From the NCBI GenBank assembly GCA_022414725.1, contig CM039462.1, positions 6,132,021 through 6,196,020 of the forward strand: a stretch of 64,000 nucleotides of DNA. The letters are read 5' to 3'. The position numbers and the translations under genes were made by a program. Below are positions 30,745 through 40,965 of the stretch, piece by piece. The notes beneath the pieces are model-generated. The model was not told the origin of the DNA. It saw only the letters and a list, made by a program, of their open reading frames with translations, and searched no databases. This DNA comes from Microglena sp. YARC. Taxonomy: Eukaryota; Chlorophyta; Chlorophyceae; Chlamydomonadales; Chlamydomonadaceae. The stretch's first letter is position 1. Each line of letters starts with the position of its first letter.

Positions 30745-31310
30745 CTGCAGCATGGGATTCTGAGTGATGAGAGTGCTGTGTAATGTGTAATGTGTAAAGA
30801 ATGATGAATTTATGAGTAATATGTATGACCATGGCCCCAACCTGCGTCGTGCGATCCTGGGTGATGATAGTACTGTGCAATGTGTAAAGAGTAATATGTA
30901 TGACCAAGGCCCCCACCTGCAGCAATGCAATTCTGAGTGATGGGAGTAATGTGTTTATTTGTGTGAGCAAGTTCACCCACGACCCCCCCCCCCCCCCCCC
31001 ACACCACCACCACCACCACAGTTGTAAGCGATTCATTAGAAAGTACAGCACCCCAAACCCCACATTTCCAAAAGCCGCTCTTGTGCGTGATGACATGGTA
31101 GTCGGCGAGGCTGACCGCCCACAGCTCCCCCACAGCATACTCACTCTGACCCCCCCCCCCCCCCCCCGCCCATTACACACACAGTTGTTAAGCCCTTCAT
31201 TAGAAAGTACAGCAACCCGACCCCACCTTTCCAAATCCGCTCTTGCGCGTGATGACGTGGTAGTCCGTAAGGCTGAACGCCTACAGCTCCCCCACAGCAT
31301 ACTCACTCTG

Positions 31311-31344
<34 letters not shown>

Positions 31345-34300
31345 ACACACACACTCGCATGAGCATCCAAAGTTGTTGAGCGCTTCATTATAAAGTACAG
31401 CACCCTGACCCCACCTTGCCAAAGCCGCTCTTGCGCATGATGGACTGATGACATGGTAGTCAGTGAGGCTGACCGCCCACAGCTCCCCCACAGCATACTC
31501 ACTCTGACCCCCCCCCCCCCCCCCCCAGTTGTTAAGCACCTATAGAAAGTACAGCGACCCGTCCCCACCTTTCCAAAGCCGCTCTTGCGCGTGATGACAT
31601 GGTAGTCAGTGAGGCTGACCGCCCACAGCTCCCCCACAGCATACTCACTCTGAGCGCCCCCCCCCCCCCCCCCCCCCCCCCCCAGTTGTTAAGCACCTAT
31701 AGAAAGTACAGCGACCCGTCCCCACCTTTCCAAAGCCGCTCTTGCGCGTGATGACATGGTAGTCAGTGAGGCTGACCGCCCACAGCTCCCCCACAGCATA
31801 CTCACTCTGACCCCCCCCCCCTCCCCAGTTGTTAAGCACCTATAGAAAGTACAGCGACCCGTCCCCACCTTTCCAAAGCCGCTCTTGCGCGTGATGACAT
31901 GGTAGTCAGTGAGGCTGAACGCCCACAGCTCGCCCACGGCATACTTGAATCCCATCAGACTCTTCTCCGTTGACTTCACCATATGCTCTATCGTTGCGTC
32001 AGAGGCAACGAGCACCCGACTGGGGTACATTGCCTCCAGCCTTGGCCTCAGCTCTGTCATGTCGGTTAAGGTGAACCACACAACTTTCTGGCCAGGGAAT
32101 GCCAGCTCATCCTCGATCTGCTTTGCACACTCGAAGTAGTGCCTGAATAGGCCAGGGTTCTTCTGGGGATGTACGATGTAACGGTTGGCGGAGACCAACT
32201 GCCAGTCACCCACACGGATCTGGATGCCAATCTGAATCAGGGTGGTGGTGGTGGCGATGGTGGAGGTGGTGGTGGTGGCGATGGTGGATGTGTTGGTGGT
32301 GGTGGCGATGGTGGATGTGGTGGTGGTGGTGGCGTTGGTGGATGTGGTGGTGGTGGTGGCGATGATGATGGTGGTGGTGGTGGTGGTGGTGGCGGTGATG
32401 GTGGGGGTGGTCGTGATGGTGGTGGTGTGTGTGTTCTGGGGATGCACGATGTAGCGGTTGGCAGAGACTAGGTGCCAGTCTGAATCAGGGTTGTGGTGGT
32501 GGTGGTGTGTGTTCTGGGGATGTACGATGTAGTGGTTGGCGGAGACCAGCTGCCAGTTGCCCACACAGATCTGGATGCCAATCCGAATCAGGGTGGCGGT
32601 GGTGGTGGTGATGGCCTTGATGGTGGTGGTGGTGGTGGTGGTGATGGTGGTGGTGATGGTGTTGTTGTTGTTGGTGTTGTTGATGGTGAAGTCATACGTT
32701 GCAATCACCCACCTTGAGCACATTGGGGTCTAACAATGGTGACAGCTCATCCTCCAGTAGCTGCAGGATGTCGGGCGTGGGGCGGTACAAGAAGTCAAAG
32801 AGGCAAGCGAATGCTGTCTCTTGGTGCATTCCCAGTGCGTCCAACTTCGGTCTGAGAAGAGGGTTTTCGAATGCCTTCCAGATGATACCATGATCGGAGT
32901 GCCATACTACGCTGTGCTTGCCCTCTCCTATCTTGGTTGGGTCTTGTTCCCAAAAGAAGGAGTGGTACTCTGGGATTCCTCTGGGAGGGGTGGGAGGGGG
33001 GTTATGATGGGGGTGGGATGGGATGGGGTAGGAGGGAGTGTGATGGGGTGGGTGGGACAGGGTGGGACGGGATGGGGTTAGGACGGGATGGGGTGGGACG
33101 GGATGAGGTGGGACGGGATGGGGCGGGATGGGGCGGGATGGGGTGGGACGGGATGGGGTGGGACGGGATGGTATGGGGTGGGACGGGATGGTATGGGATG
33201 GGACGAGATGGGGTGGGACGATATGGGATGGGGTGGGACAGGATGGGATGGGACGGGATGGGACGGGTTGGGACGGGACAGGATGGGATGGGACGAGGTG
33301 AACAGTTTATTTGCGGGGTAGGGGTAGGGGTTGGGAGGTCCCCAGAAAGCGTGTGCTAGTCTCCAAGTAAGCAGAGTGTTCAGGGTGATCTCTCAACGCG
33401 TTCCTTCCTCACTACAGTTCATCATCATACCCCCCCCCCCCCCCCTCCCCCCCCTTGGGAGTCCAGCACACGCACACGCACTGTCCTCACTTGAGAACAG
33501 CACACATTCATAGCCACATCACAACATCATCATCCCTACTACCACCACATCATCACTGCACCATCACCATCATCACTGGTGCTCACTTGTCCATCACGTA
33601 GTCCATGAGGAGGGCGTCATTCCCCAGGTCCGCCCTGTTGTACTGCCAGCCACTGCCCCCCCTGAGTCCAGCACACAAACAGCCACACCATCATCATCAT
33701 CATCACCACTCACCACCACCATCACCATCATCACCACCATCATCACCACCACCATCGTCACTGTCATCATCATCATCACCACCATCACCATCACTGCGCT
33801 CACTTGTCCATCACGTAGTCTATGAGGAGGGTGTCATTCCCCAGGTCAGCCCCGCCGTATTGTCAGCCCCTGCCCCCCCTCCCACCCCATCCCCCCGAGT
33901 CCAGCACACGACAGCCACACCATCATCATCGTCACTGTAATCATCATCATCATCACTGTGCTCACTTGTCCATCACTTTGTCCATGAGGAGGGTGCCATT
34001 CCCCAGGTCAGCCCCGTTGTACTGTCAGCCACTGCCCCCCCCCCCCCCCCCCCCCCGCTCCCTGAGTCCAACACACGACAGCCACACATCATTCATCGTC
34101 ACTGCACCATCACCATCATCACTGTGCTCACTTGTCCATTCACTTGTCCATAGAGGAGGGTGTCATTCCCCAGGTCAAGCCCCGCCATATTGTCAGCCAC
34201 TGCCCCCCCCCCCCCCCGCTCCTGAGTCCAGCACACGACAGCCACACCATCATCATCGTCACTGTCATCATCATCACTGTGCTCACTTGTCCATCACGTA

Positions 34301-36503
34301 GTCCATGAGGAGGGTGTCATTCCCCAGGTCAGCCCCGTTGTACTGCCAGTCGATGTGGTCAGATCGCAGGAAGTCCCACAATGGCCAGTCTCCCTCCCAG
34401 TCGTACTGAAACGCACGATCGGTGAGAATGGCATACAGCAGGATGGACAGAGACGACGATATCCGGTCTGCCAGTCCGTTTTCAAAGGCATTCTTGGAGC
34501 GCATGAACGCGTAGCGCTGTTTTGCTTTGCCTGTGAGGGAGAAGGGGTGGGGTGGGGAGCGGAGGGGAACAAGAAGATATGGGAGTGGGGGGAGGGGTCT
34601 GGGGGGGCGTGCATGTAGGGCGGGGTGGGGGGGCCTGTGAGGGAGAAGGGGTGGGGTGGGGAGGCGGGGGGGACAAGAAGAGATGGGAGTGGGCAGGAGG
34701 GGTCGGGGGGATCGTGCATGTAGGGGCGGGGTGGGGGGCCTGTGAGGGAGAAGGGGTGGGGTGGGGAGCGGAGGGGGAACAAGAAGAGATGGGAGTGGGG
34801 AGGAGGGGTCGGGGGGGCGTGCATATAGGGCGGGGTGGGGGGGCCTGTGAGGGAGAAGGGGGGTGGGGGGGGGAGCGGGGAGGGGGAACAAGAAGAGATG
34901 GGAGTGGGGAGGAGGGGTGGGGGGGGCGTGCGTGTAGGGCGGGTGGGGGGCCTGTGAGGGAGAAGGGTGGGGTGGGGAGCGGAGGGGGGACAAGAAGAGA
35001 TCGGGAGTGGGGAGGAGGGGTCGGAGGGGCGTGCATGTAGGGCGGGGTGGGGGGGCCTGTGAGGGAGAAGGGGTGGGGTGGGGAGCGGAGAGGAGGGGGG
35101 CAAGAAGAGATGAGAGTGGGGAGGAGGGGTCCGGGGGGCGTGCATGTAGGGCGGGGTGGGGGGGCCTGTGAGGGAGAGGGTGGGGTGGGGGGGGGCGGAG
35201 GGGAGGGTAGGGGGGCAAGAAGAGATGGGAGTGGGGAGGAGGGTGGGGGGGCGTGCATGTAGGGCGGGGTGGGGGGGCCTGTGAGGAGAAAGAGGTGGCG
35301 TATGGGACTGGAGGCAAGAAGAGATGGGGGAGGGGAGGAGAGATGGGGGGTGCGCGGTGGTATATGTGTGTGTGTGCGTGTGTGTGTGTGTGTGTTGGGG
35401 GGGGGGCTTGGTAAGACAATGGGTAAATCTATGGAGGTGAGGTGACTCTACCTGTAGTGATCTTATGGTGCCAGCAGGGCATAGTCCTCAACCCAGTGGC
35501 CGCGCTGGAAGCGTTGGATGGGATGTGAGGTTGGGGTAGGGTAGGGTGGGGAGACAAGAAGAGACGGGGCAGGGGATGAGGGTGTGTGTGAGTGAGTGTG
35601 TGTGTGGGGGGGTGGGGTGGGGTGGGGGGGGGATGCGTGGTCATTTGAAAGTGACTCTACCAGTGGTGATTTTATGGTGGCAGCAGGGCAATAGTCCTCA
35701 ACCCTGTGGCTGCACTGGGAAGCGTTGGATGGGATGTGAGGGTGGGGGTGGGAAAGGTGGGGAGGCAAGAAGAGATGGGTGGGGAGGTGTGGTGTGGGGG
35801 GGGTGGGGGGGAATGCTTGGTCATTTGAAATTGACTCAACCTCTGGTGATCTTATGATGTAGTTGGGCATAGTTCTCAACCCAGTGGCCGCACTGGAAAC
35901 GTTGGATGGGATGTGGAGGATGGGGGTAGGGTAGGGTGGGGAGGCATGAAGAGACCGAGGCATGGGGAGGAGGGTGTGTGTGAGTGAGTGTGTGTGTGGG
36001 GGGGAAGGGGGGGCTAGGTCATTTGAAAGTGACTCTACATGTAGTGATTCTTTATGGTGCTGAGCATGCCTAGTCCTCAACCCAGTGGCCCGTGCTGGAA
36101 GCGTTGGATGGAATGTGAGGTTGGGGTAGGGTAGGGGTGGAGAGACAAGAGAAGACGGGGCAGGAGATGAGGGTGTGTGTGGTGTGTGTGTGTGGTGGGG
36201 TGGCGGGGCGGGGGGGGGGGGGAGGAGGATGGTCATTTGAAAGTGACTCTAACCTGTAGTGATTTTATGGTGCAGCAGGGCATAGTCCTCAACCCAGCGG
36301 CCACACTGGAAACGTTGGATGGGATGTGCTGCGTGAACTGCTTCCATCAGATCTGCACCAGAGAGCATCCTGACGTCGGATAGCAGCTCTTCGTGGATGA
36401 GTTCTCGCTCTTCCAACAACATGTGGTGCCGCCGTTCTGTGAATATGTGACGGAGGGAGAGCATCATATACATTGCCGCGGCGCTTAGGAGGAGGAACAG
36501 GAC
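30544..36503 (-). CDS. GT37-like fucosyltransferase-fold type II membrane protein
   Basis: Five exons join in frame: 36503-36254, 34530-34287, 32980-32713, 32231-31869 and 30744-30544 (stop TAG), about 441 visible residues; the initiator exon is not found. The first visible exon opens with a hydrophobic VLFLLLSAAAMYMMLSL followed by Arg/His, a type II signal anchor. Next come NGLADRISSSLSILLYAIL, resembling the GLGNRI...FLYALLT block of xyloglucan fucosyltransferases, and IGIQIRVGD, resembling their GIQIRVF motif. A C-terminal DYHVITRKSGFGK resembles the sugar-nucleotide-site loop of GT-B fucosyltransferases. It probably acts in the Golgi, adding fucose or another sugar from a nucleotide donor. 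Donor and acceptor sugars cannot be told from sequence. All four introns are filled with arrays of exon edges. Confidence 0.75.
30745..30935 (-). repeat. Acceptor-edge copies, last GT37-like intron
   Basis: On the - strand, two more copies of (C)TGCAGGTTGGGGCCATGG-like acceptor plus exon start lie near 30842 and 30917, separated by GAGTAATATGTATGAC words. The first of them reads GCAGGTTGG as CGCAGGTTGG and keeps the AG. Confidence 0.75.
31040..31868 (-). repeat. Donor-edge array of the GT37-like gene, about five extra copies
   Basis: Units of 150-190 bp repeat YAVGELWAVSLTDYHVITRK, SGFGK, the donor AAAG then GTGGGG, a short spacer and a poly-C run (20-33 bases on +). Five extra copies precede the real exon end at 31869. 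Most keep an intact reading of the exon end, and substitutions include AFSL to AVSL. Confidence 0.92.
31869..32231 (-). CDS. GT37-like exon with GIQIRVGD motif
   Basis: 363 nt, phase 0 both sides. Acceptor CTGATTCAG, donor GTGGGG. Reads IGIQIRVGDWQLVSANRYI, PGLFRHYFECAKQIEDELA, VVWFTLTDMTELRPRLEA and KYAVGELWAFSLTDYHVIT. The order (a beta strand with an Arg motif, then a helix, then VASD, then SGFG) matches the C-terminal Rossmann half of fucosyltransferase folds. Confidence 0.9.
32150..32610 (-). repeat. Acceptor-edge array with (CAC/GTG)n
   Basis: Two further copies of CTGATTCAG or CGGATTGGCATCCAG plus the exon start (GIQI, then SANxYIVHPQN) occur near 32430-32500 and 32520-32605, with (GGT)n on + between them. 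The one near 32600 is close to intact. Confidence 0.85.
32615..32700. repeat. (GGTGAT)n microsatellite
   Basis: Triplet repeat between the donor at 32713 and the acceptor copies. Confidence 0.8.
32713..32980 (-). CDS. GT37-like exon (VVWHSDHGIIW)
   Basis: 268 nt, phase 2 in and 0 out. Acceptor CCCTCCCAG, donor GTGGGT. Reads GIPEYHSFFWEQDPTKIGEG, VVWHSDHGIIWKAFENPLL, FACLFDFLYRPTPDILQLLE and LLDPNVLK. The split lysine codon fits the preceding exon. Confidence 0.9.
32985..33305. repeat. (GGGATGGGAC)n minisatellite
   Basis: About 320 bp of GGGAYGGGRT words, G-rich on + and therefore C-rich just before the - strand acceptor. It could form G-quadruplexes. Confidence 0.9.
33580..34286 (-). repeat. 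Donor-edge array of the second GT37-like exon
   Basis: Four extra copies (edges near 33590, 33810, 33968 and 34130) of NGADLGNDTLLMDYVMDK plus the donor GTGAGCAC, with CAT/CAC triplets and poly-C between. Unit about 165 bp. The real edge is at 34287. Confidence 0.9.
34287..34530 (-). CDS. GT37-like exon with NGLADRISSS
   Basis: 244 nt, phase 1 in and 2 out. Acceptor CTCCCTCACAG, donor GTGAGC. Reads KAKQRYAFMRSKNAFENGLA, DRISSSLSILLYAILTDRA and WEGDWPLWDFLRSDHIDWQ. The NGLADRI...LYAILTDR stretch is the N-terminal signature resembling GT37 proteins. Confidence 0.92.
34531..35300 (-). repeat. Acceptor-edge array, seven extra 105-bp copies
   Basis: Each unit on the - strand carries TTCTCCCTCACAGG, a strong acceptor with a pyrimidine tract, next to CCCCACCCC runs. 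Acceptors lie near 34636, 34738, 34845, 34949, 35057, 35167 and 35277. On + it is G-rich with GGGGTGGGG and GGGCGTGCATGTAGGGCGG. Confidence 0.92.
35345..35395. repeat. (GT)n microsatellite
   Basis: GTGTGTGTGCGTGTGTG between two exon-edge arrays in the same intron. Confidence 0.85.
35455..36253 (-). repeat. Donor-edge array of the first GT37-like exon
   Basis: Four extra 190-210 bp copies near 35459, 35660, 35850 and 36040 of HPIQRFQxGxWVEDYALL, HHKITTG and its donor (CTACAG, GTAGAGTCA), with GGGTGTGTGTGAGTGAG spacers. The real edge is at 36254. Confidence 0.9.
36254..36503 (-). CDS. GT37-like exon with signal anchor
   Basis: 250 nt, phase 0 in and 1 out. Acceptor CACCCAG, donor GTTAGAG. Reads VLFLLLSAAAMYMMLSLRHI, FTERRHHMLLEERELIHEEL, MLSGADLMEAVHAAHPIQRF and WVEDYALLHHKITTG. 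Two Met codons follow the hydrophobic stretch. The initiator, probably in an exon upstream, is not identified. Confidence 0.85.
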
Positions 36504-37545
36504 CTGGGTGGGTGGGTGGGTAGTGGGGTGGAGGGGTGGGGTGGGTAAAAGGGTGGGGTAGGTAGGGTGGTAGGGTGAGAGTAGGGTGGGGTAGGTGGGG
36601 TGGGGTAGGGTGGTAGGGTAGGTGGTAGGCGGGGTAGGGTGGGGGTAGGTGGGGTAGGGTGGTATAGGGTAGGTGGGGTGGGGGTGATATTGCTAACCTG
36701 ATATCTGTTATGGCGGCAGGCTGCATAGGGAGAGGAACAGGACCTGGGGGTGGGGTAGTGAGGGGTGTAGTGGGTGGGTAGGAGGGGTGTTAGTGGGGTG
36801 GGGTGATGGTGGGGTGACCCCCCCCGGCTGGCAGGTGGGGTAGGGAGGGGGCTGAAGTGGGTGGGGTGAGGCTTGGCCGGTAGGGAGGGGTGTGGTGTGG
36901 TGTGTGGGGTAGGGAGGGGTGAAAGGGGTGGGTGGAGGTGAGTGGGGTGGTAGGGGAGAGGTGAAGTGGGTCGGGGCGGTGGATGTGTAAGGGTGTGAAG
37001 TGTGGGGTGAAGTGTGGTGTGGGGGTGGGGGTGGGGTGGGGGGCGGGGTGGGGGGGGTGATATAGCTAACCCAAGTTCAGAATCATGGTACGATATGCAT
37101 GAATACCAACAACATGCGGTGCGGCCTGTTCTGTGAATAATGTGACGAGGGAGAGCATCATGTACATGGTACGCGCATAGGGGGAGGAACATGACCTGTT
37201 GTGGTGTGGTGTGGGGGTGATATTGCTAACCTGGATTCTGAATCATGGTACGCCGCATGCATGAGGTATGTACATGGCCGGGTGGCGATAGAGGAGGAAC
37301 AAGGACCTGGGGGGGAGGGATGGGGTAGGGTGGGTTGGGGTAGTTGGGGGTGATATTGCTAACCTGAATCTGATACCTGCCTTACGAATGGACCTGTGAG
37401 GCACTGGGAGGCCGTGCATAGGGGAGGAACATGGACCAGGGTGGGGTGGGGTGATATTGCCAACCTGGATTCTGAATCATGGGTTATGACATGCATGAAT
37501 GTATATGGCAGCGGGCGCGCATATGAGGAGGAACTGGACCTGGGT
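36504..37545 (-). repeat. Degraded acceptor-edge copies of the anchor exon
   Basis: Short copies of (CA)GGTCCTGTTCCTC (complement GAGGAACAGGACCTG) recur near 36740, 37195, 37300, 37430 and 37530, some with MYMM-like codons. They lie among GGGTGGGGTGGTA units. Confidence 0.75.
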
Positions 37546-37730
37546 TGTGTTGTGTTGTGTAGGGTTGTGTTGTGTTTGGTTGGATTTGGGTTGGGTAGGG
37601 TAGGGTTGGGGTAGGGTAGGGGTAGGGTATGGTATGGTGGGGTAGGGTAGGGCCAGGCAGGTTGGGTTGGGTTGGGTTGGTTGCGGTTGGGTTGGGTTGG
37701 GTTAGTGTTGGGTTGGGCCTCGAGTAGTAC
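37540..37730. repeat. (GTTGG/GTTGT)n repeat
   Basis: GGTTGGGTTGGGTTGG and TAGGGTAGGG words, G-rich on +. It is only partly telomere-like. Confidence 0.75.
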
Positions 37731-37739
37731 TGTGCGGGG

Positions 37740-39043
37740 TGCCCCCGAGATGGATGGAATGTGGGTAGTTTGGAGATCTCCGTGTCAAGATACCTGTATA
37801 AGCTAGTTAATATGTTGGCAGAAGGTAGTGCGAGATTGGGTGTGGGTTGGGGGGTTTGGGGAGGTGCTCAGTAGGGTTTGGGTATAATGATATTGGGTGA
37901 TTTGATTATAGTAAACCGATGTTACCAATTATGAAATCAATGGTACGGGTGACATGACACTGACTACCAGCAACCCAAGTTTTGAATCTTGGAAAACGCT
38001 ATCATGCGAGATAATCACGAAGACCAAAACTAATCAGTTTTTGAACAACTAATAAGGTCCATTGCCTGGACCTTGTCGTGTGGGTCAAGGTCCCAGGTAG
38101 CATGGCCCAGTTGTAAACCAACACTGGCTTAGTTAAGGCCTGTTGGTATCCGCTCATGTATACCCGTCCATTAGATGGGTACAAACAACTCTTACTAATC
38201 CAGTTTTACAAAGTGGGCCATTTTCCCTGACCCTTGTGTGCGTACCTGGATAAATACAAACTAATCAGAGATGTATCGGATCAGCTGCAGGCCAGGTGTA
38301 ATGCAAGCAGTCAAGATAGACGCTGGCATGCTTAACAACACCAACCATACCTAACCATGGTACCTTGGTTTGCATGCATGGATATCAGCAACGACATGTA
38401 TTTGCAGCTGCCGGTTGCCTTTCATATATATCCAAGCTGAGCAAGTTGCACCCGACTGTTGCATGCATGAAAATATACACTGTACAGAAAGAGGGTGAAT
38501 ACTTGGGGGACTAGTTGGCACTAACATGACATTCGGTCCGCATGATGGATCTCAAGGGAATAAGTGTGCTCAAACTTCTCTGGAGCGAGAAAGTGTCAGC
38601 AGAACTGTCCCTGGGTCGCGCGGTGGCTGCTCGTTGGTGGGAAGTGAGGGGAGAGGATGGCAGGGACGGAAGACCATCATTGCGCATTCATACTCTTCTC
38701 CTGGCTTGGAGAGCGGATGCCTGATGCAGTGGCATGGTTTGTTCCCACCCCTGAATGCAAACGAACCTAGTGGCCTTTGCTCCTAGTCGGTCATGACTGA
38801 AGAAAAACTGAGTGGCGGTGGGAAAGAATTCCCCGGACGATGGAGATGAAAGCAGGGCAGGGGCGAGAGTTACATGACTAGTTACGGCGTCCATGATCTC
38901 TTGCACATATTCAGGTTCGAAATGAGCGTAGCAAGATAGCTAGGTCATGATCGAGCAGCAAGGAGTGAGAAAGTAGCTGCGGAGTCGGTTATGTGTGGTC
39001 TGGTGGTGGAAGGGCTTGGAGCTCTGCACCGGATTGGAATTAT
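37740..39043. other. Low-repeat sequence up to the gap
   Basis: More complex sequence than its neighbours. Short open frames at 38526-38786 and 38542-38724 lack splice or homology support. It could hold the missing 5' exon of the GT37-like gene (- strand) or of the PARP16-like gene (+ strand), but I could not assign either. Confidence 0.4.
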
Positions 39044-40043
39044 NNNNNNNNNNNNNNNNNNNNNNNNNNNNNNNNNNNNNNNNNNNNNNNNNNNNNNNNN
39101 NNNNNNNNNNNNNNNNNNNNNNNNNNNNNNNNNNNNNNNNNNNNNNNNNNNNNNNNNNNNNNNNNNNNNNNNNNNNNNNNNNNNNNNNNNNNNNNNNNNN
39201 NNNNNNNNNNNNNNNNNNNNNNNNNNNNNNNNNNNNNNNNNNNNNNNNNNNNNNNNNNNNNNNNNNNNNNNNNNNNNNNNNNNNNNNNNNNNNNNNNNNN
39301 NNNNNNNNNNNNNNNNNNNNNNNNNNNNNNNNNNNNNNNNNNNNNNNNNNNNNNNNNNNNNNNNNNNNNNNNNNNNNNNNNNNNNNNNNNNNNNNNNNNN
39401 NNNNNNNNNNNNNNNNNNNNNNNNNNNNNNNNNNNNNNNNNNNNNNNNNNNNNNNNNNNNNNNNNNNNNNNNNNNNNNNNNNNNNNNNNNNNNNNNNNNN
39501 NNNNNNNNNNNNNNNNNNNNNNNNNNNNNNNNNNNNNNNNNNNNNNNNNNNNNNNNNNNNNNNNNNNNNNNNNNNNNNNNNNNNNNNNNNNNNNNNNNNN
39601 NNNNNNNNNNNNNNNNNNNNNNNNNNNNNNNNNNNNNNNNNNNNNNNNNNNNNNNNNNNNNNNNNNNNNNNNNNNNNNNNNNNNNNNNNNNNNNNNNNNN
39701 NNNNNNNNNNNNNNNNNNNNNNNNNNNNNNNNNNNNNNNNNNNNNNNNNNNNNNNNNNNNNNNNNNNNNNNNNNNNNNNNNNNNNNNNNNNNNNNNNNNN
39801 NNNNNNNNNNNNNNNNNNNNNNNNNNNNNNNNNNNNNNNNNNNNNNNNNNNNNNNNNNNNNNNNNNNNNNNNNNNNNNNNNNNNNNNNNNNNNNNNNNNN
39901 NNNNNNNNNNNNNNNNNNNNNNNNNNNNNNNNNNNNNNNNNNNNNNNNNNNNNNNNNNNNNNNNNNNNNNNNNNNNNNNNNNNNNNNNNNNNNNNNNNNN
40001 NNNNNNNNNNNNNNNNNNNNNNNNNNNNNNNNNNNNNNNNNNN
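39044..40043. other. Assembly gap, 1000 N
   Basis: Exactly 1000 unknown bases, the usual size for a placeholder gap. Frames spanning it are meaningless. Confidence 1.
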
Positions 40044-40079
40044 ACCTCCACCACCAAACACCACCCACCACACCACACC

Positions 40080-40739
40080 TTCTACAGCTTGCGAACATGA
40101 ACGGCACTGAGATGCAACAGACTGGTGCTAACCACGGTGAGCGGTATCTAGCATGGATACCAGCACCACCACAACCACCACCACCACAACCACACTCCAC
40201 CACCACCACCACAACTCCACCACCAACACCACCACCCTACAGGCTTGCTGAACCTATGACGGCACTTAAGAGCAAGACTTGGTGCTAACCACGGTAGCGG
40301 TATCTGCATGGATACCAGCACCACCACAACACCACCACCACCACCACATCGCCACCACCATCACACCTCCACCACCACACCACCACCTGCCACAGGCTTG
40401 CTGAACATGACCGGCACTAAATTTCAAGGGTGGCGGTATCTACATTGATACCAGCACCACCACAACACCACCACAACTTCACCACCACACCACCATCACA
40501 ACTCCATTACCACACCACCACCTGCCACAGGCTTATTGAACATGAGCGTCACAAAGATGCAACGGAAAGGTGCAAACCACGGTAGCGGTATCTACATGGC
40601 TACCACCACCACCACACCACCACACCACCACCTGCTACAGGCTTGCTGAACATGAGCGGCACAAAAATGCAACGCACAGGTGCAAACCACGGTAGCGGTA
40701 TCTACATGGCTACCACCACCACACCACCACCTGCTACAG
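40080..40739 (+). repeat. Acceptor-edge array of the PARP16-like exon, five extra copies
   Basis: Units of 100-155 bp hold CTACAGGCTTGCTGAACATG, AGCGGCAC, the HGSGIYMA-coding segment and CACCAC spacers. Copies begin near 40087, 40240, 40395, 40530 and 40638; the real exon starts at 40740. Early copies carry changes (NGTEMQQTGANHG) and the 3' copies are near-identical. Confidence 0.92.
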
Positions 40740-40965
40740 GCTTGCTGAACATGAGCGGCACTAAGATGCAACGCACAGGTGCAAACCACGGCAGCGGTAT
40801 CTACATGGCTACTGATTACAGCGTCTCTTTGACCTTCTGCCAATCCGCCATCGGGTGGCGTGGCTCCACAGTGGGCCACAAGCTCCGTTGCCTCCTAGTC
40901 TGCCTAGTGGACAGGGACCTGGCTAGTGAAGACCGGCCACCTGACCAAGACGAAAACAGTGGAGA
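40740..40965 (+). CDS. PARP16-like exon with GSGIYMATDYS
   Basis: 226 nt; acceptor CTGCTACAG, donor GTGAGT. After the catalytic loop it reads FCQSAIGWRGSTVGHKL, RCLLVCLVDRDLASED and RPPDQDENSGE. IGW corresponds to the HGW region of PARP16. Confidence 0.9.

Noticed and set aside
33345..33420. Possible GT37-like exon (NALRDHPEHSAYLETSTRFLG)
   Set aside because: No donor follows it and the exons at 34287 and 32980 join in phase without it.
34283..35419. Pro/His/Leu-rich - strand frames up to 378 codons
   Set aside because: Only the last 80 codons are a true exon (34530-34287); the rest is the C-rich acceptor array read through.
37600..37725. Chromosome end (telomere) signature
   Set aside because: GTTGGG and GTAGGG words are degenerate, flanked on both sides by unique sequence, and do not form a clean telomeric repeat.
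38526..38786. Candidate N-terminal exon of the PARP16-like gene
   Set aside because: No FHGS-like or helical-domain similarity, no donor in phase, and two competing frames of similar quality.
38940..40288. Several open frames spanning the gap
   Set aside because: They consist of unknown residues from the N run and have no meaning.
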